DNA of 64,000 nucleotides, from NCBI RefSeq assembly GCF_003601925.1, contig NZ_QZWH01000004.1:62001-126000 (forward strand), given 5' to 3'. The position numbers and the translations under genes are program-made. The notes under the pieces were generated by a model that saw nothing but the letters and a program-made list of their open reading frames with translations, was not told where the DNA came from and searched no databases. This document shows, one piece after another, positions 61,881-64,000 of the stretch. Positions within the stretch are counted from its first letter, which is position 1. Every line of letters starts with the position of its first letter. This DNA comes from Buttiauxella izardii (GTDB lineage Bacteria; Pseudomonadota; Gammaproteobacteria; Enterobacterales; Enterobacteriaceae).

Positions 61881-61955
61881 GTAGGTCGGATAAGCGCAGC
61901 GACATCCGACATCACTGACGCAAATGGTGGATGGCGCTAACGCTTACCCCCCTAC
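61881..61955. repeat. REP/BIME element
   Basis: GTAGGTCGGATAAGCGCAGC is followed by an inverted partner GGCGCTAACGCTTA...CCTAC. This is the widespread enterobacterial REP type, distinct from the CCCTCACCC family at 16228 and 20801. It fills the gap between the regulator and the GH1 gene. Confidence 0.85.
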
Positions 61956-61983
61956 AAAACCGGCTTAGCGACGTTATCAGTGA

Positions 61984-63411
61984 TTATTTCCATTCATCGT
62001 CAACGTTGAGCTGCAAGGTGCGCGTTTCCCCCAGCGTCCGATACCAGTGGGCTGATTTTTTCGCCCGCCGCTCGCGGTTGTTTTGCAGGTTGATTTCAAT
62101 TAAACCATAGCGGTTTTTGAAGGCGTTCATTGGCGACACATTATCGGTGAAGGCCCATAACATATAGCCCTGGCAGTTAGCGCCATCTTCGCGAGCGCGT
62201 AGCGTCTGATACAAATGCTCGCTGATAAACGCGATGCGATAATCATCTTCAATCACGCCATCGGCGTTACGGAATTGCGCTTCGTTTTCCGTTCCCATTC
62301 CGCTTTCTGCGACAAACCACGGAATATTGCGATATTCCGTTTTTATCCGCATCGCCATGTCATAAACAATGCGCGGGTAGATTTCCCAGCCGCGCGACTT
62401 ATTCATCCGCCGCCCAGGCAATTCAAACGGTTCGTAATAATAAGCCGGATGGAATGGCGTTTCTGGGTTCCAGGCGCGTGACGGCGCTTTGACGCGGTGC
62501 GGATAATATAGATTGATACCCAGTTCATCGACGGTGTTTTCACGGATAATCGCCAGCTCTTCTGCTGTGTAATCCCACTGCACATCATGTTTTTCCAGCA
62601 GTTCGATTAGCTGTGGCGGATATTCCCCGTGCACCAGCGGGTCTAAAAACACGCGGTTATAGAACAAGTCATAAATCTGCGCGGCTTTCTGGTCATGAGC
62701 CGCACTGGAACGCGCATAAGTCACTTCAGGATTGAGAATACAACCCACGGTTCCGCTATAACCTTTTTCACGGAACAGCTTCACCACTTTTGCCGTGGCG
62801 AGGTTTTTGTGATGATTCCACTGCATCCACTTGTGCGTGTTTTGCTCATAAGGCCAGCGTAACGCATCAAGATAAACGCGGGTTTGCACCACAATTGGCT
62901 CGTTAAAGGTAAACCAGCGATTCACTTTGTGAGCATATCGGGCAAAGACTTTTTCAGCGTACAACACATACAGCTCGACCACCTTTTTCGATGCCCAGCC
63001 GCCATAAGTTTCAAACAGCGTGGCGGGCAATTCGTAATGCTCGAGGCAGATCATCGGTTCAATGCCGGTACGGCGCATCTCATCAATGAGATTGTCGTAA
63101 TATTGCGCGTACTCTTCATCAACCACGCCGGTTTCATAATCGATGAAAAAGCGCGACCAGTTGATTGAGGTGCGGTAGTGCGTCAAACCCGCCTGTTTCA
63201 TCAACGCCACGTCTTCGCGGTAGCGGTTGATGAAATCTGTCGCAACCGCCGGGCCGTAGCCTTCGTGCCAGACGTGGCGGTCGTTTTTATACCAGGCGTC
63301 GAGCCAGGAATCTTGCCCTTCTTTCTTGCCGCTCCAGCCTTCGGTTTGCCACGCCGAGGCCGCCGCGCCAAGGATAAAGTCTTTTGGGATTGTGATTTTT
63401 ACGTTGCTCAT
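61984..63411 (-). CDS. GH1 6-phospho-beta-glucosidase
   Basis: 475-residue glycoside hydrolase family 1 enzyme that would split phosphorylated beta-glucosides brought in by the adjacent PTS. The N-terminal FILGAAASAWQTEG is the GH1 signature. The acid/base Glu is E171 in WFTFNEP, and the nucleophile is E369. The nucleophile motif reads AESGMGTE rather than the usual ENG. ATG 63411 with GAGGAAGG is chosen over the longer frame to 63486, which would overlap the EIIC gene. It begins 7 bp after the PTS gene stop. Confidence 0.9.
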   Translation of the reverse strand: MSNVKITIPKDFILGAAASAWQTEGWSGKKEGQDSWLDAWYKNDRHVWHEGYGPAVATDFINRYREDVALMKQAGLTHYRTSINWSRFFIDYETGVVDEEYAQYYDNLIDEMRRTGIEPMICLEHYELPATLFETYGGWASKKVVELYVLYAEKVFARYAHKVNRWFTFNEPIVVQTRVYLDALRWPYEQNTHKWMQWNHHKNLATAKVVKLFREKGYSGTVGCILNPEVTYARSSAAHDQKAAQIYDLFYNRVFLDPLVHGEYPPQLIELLEKHDVQWDYTAEELAIIRENTVDELGINLYYPHRVKAPSRAWNPETPFHPAYYYEPFELPGRRMNKSRGWEIYPRIVYDMAMRIKTEYRNIPWFVAESGMGTENEAQFRNADGVIEDDYRIAFISEHLYQTLRAREDGANCQGYMLWAFTDNVSPMNAFKNRYGLIEINLQNNRERRAKKSAHWYRTLGETRTLQLNVDDEWK

Positions 63412-63418
63412 GCCTTCC

Positions 63419-64000
63419 TCACGCGTTGTTGGCAATTTGCTGCTGTTCGGCCTGCAACTGCGCCTGTTCAGCTCGGCGAGAGGCAATTTTCACAAACGGC
63501 AGGTAAATCAGAATGGAAACCAGAATGCAGCCCAGTTGGGTAACCACCGCGCCCATGGACCCTGCGGTAGAAAGCCAGGCGTTAATCAACGGCGGCGTAG
63601 TCCACGGCACCATCACCACTGCTTTCCCGGCAAAGCCCATTGCCGTGGCGAAGTAGCCAATGGAGCCTGTCACCAGCGGCGTAATGATGAAAGGAATGGC
63701 CAAAATTGGGTTGAGCATAATCGGCATACCAAAAATCACCGGCTCGTTAATATTGAAGATCCCCGGGCCAAAAGAGAGTTTGGCTATCTCTTTCATTTCT
63801 TTGCGCTTAGTGGCGATCATCACCGCAATCAGCAGGCCAATCGTTAAACCGGAGCCGCCGATACTCATATACACATCCCAGAACGGCATGGTGATGATAT
63901 TCGGGATCTCCTTGCCCTGCTCAAACGCGCTCATGTTGACAGTAATCGCCCCGAGCAAAAGCGGCTCGCGGATAGGTTTAATCATCTGATTACCGTGAAT
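63419..64000 (-). CDS. PTS lactose/cellobiose-family EIIC component, partial (C-terminal part)
   Basis: Membrane permease of a beta-glucoside or oligosaccharide PTS; the frame is open to the right edge, so only the last 193 codons are present. The first visible residues IHGNQMIKPIREPLL carry the conserved His-Gly-Asn of CelB/LacE-type EIIC. FGPGIFNINEPVIFGMPIML is the substrate-binding Glu motif of the family. Hydrophobic segments fill the rest. The GH1 gene follows 7 bp downstream. Cellobiose, arbutin or another beta-glucoside are all possible substrates. Confidence 0.9.
   Translation of the reverse strand: MHGNQMIKPIREPLLLGAITVNMSAFEQGKEIPNIITMPFWDVYMSIGGSGLTIGLLIAVMIATKRKEMKEIAKLSFGPGIFNINEPVIFGMPIMLNPILAIPFIITPLVTGSIGYFATAMGFAGKAVVMVPWTTPPLINAWLSTAGSMGAVVTQLGCILVSILIYLPFVKIASRRAEQAQLQAEQQQIANNA

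Overview
This is an ordinary-GC enterobacterial chromosome segment. Gene order from yqcC to galR follows the 60-64 min region of Escherichia coli closely (yqcC, csrB, syd, queF, ppnN, sdaCB, xni, rlmM, ygdD, gcvA/gcvB, ygdI, csdAE, tcdA, mltA, initiator tRNAs, amiC, argA, recDB-ptrA-recC, ppdCBA-ygdB, thyA, lgt, ptsP, rppH, mutH, ygdQ, ygdR, tas, lplT-aas, omr sRNA, galR). Protein identity to the E. coli products is high but not near-identical, and several accessory blocks differ. It is therefore a member of the Enterobacteriaceae other than E. coli; I cannot name the genus.

Region 1 (1-7.5 kb) is a contact-dependent inhibition type two-partner secretion locus read leftwards: the outer-membrane transporter cdiB, a HlyC-like lysine acyltransferase cdiC, and the first 1762 codons of a giant cdiA-type filament that runs off the left edge. 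Region 2 (7.8-16.2 kb) is core: yqcA-truC-yqcC, the CsrB sRNA with two upstream UvrY-type boxes, syd, queF, ppnN and the serine pair sdaC-sdaB. Region 3 (16.2-21.1 kb) is a lineage-specific insertion: kduI and kdgT diverging from a KdgR-type operator, and a PLP aminotransferase. Two REP-type repeat clusters bracket the stretch, and one is a 47-bp tandem array at the 3' end of xni where E. coli carries the fucose regulon.

Region 4 (21-57 kb) is mostly core. It holds GcvB, two tRNA-fMet genes, two ERIC elements (one with a 75-nt insert), ARG boxes before argA, the RecBCD cluster, a pseudopilin operon, and a DARS2-like DnaA-box region between rppH and mutH that also contains a perfect TGTGA-N6-TCACA palindrome. 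A single OmrA/OmrB-type sRNA lies between aas and galR.

Region 5 (58.5-64 kb) is accessory. An AT-rich three-gene cassette carries an orphan type VI secretion Hcp, a YafU-like membrane-hairpin protein and a small polytopic membrane protein, and looks like an Hcp-effector-immunity unit. It is followed by a GNAT acetyltransferase, a UxuR/ExuR-like GntR regulator, a REP element, a 6-phospho-beta-glucosidase (GH1) and the start of its cognate PTS EIIC, cut by the right edge.

The most notable items are the two antagonism loci (CdiBCA with a lipidating enzyme, and the Hcp/YafU-like/immunity cassette) and the regulatory DNA at the DARS2-like, csrB, sdaC and kduI/kdgT intergenic regions.
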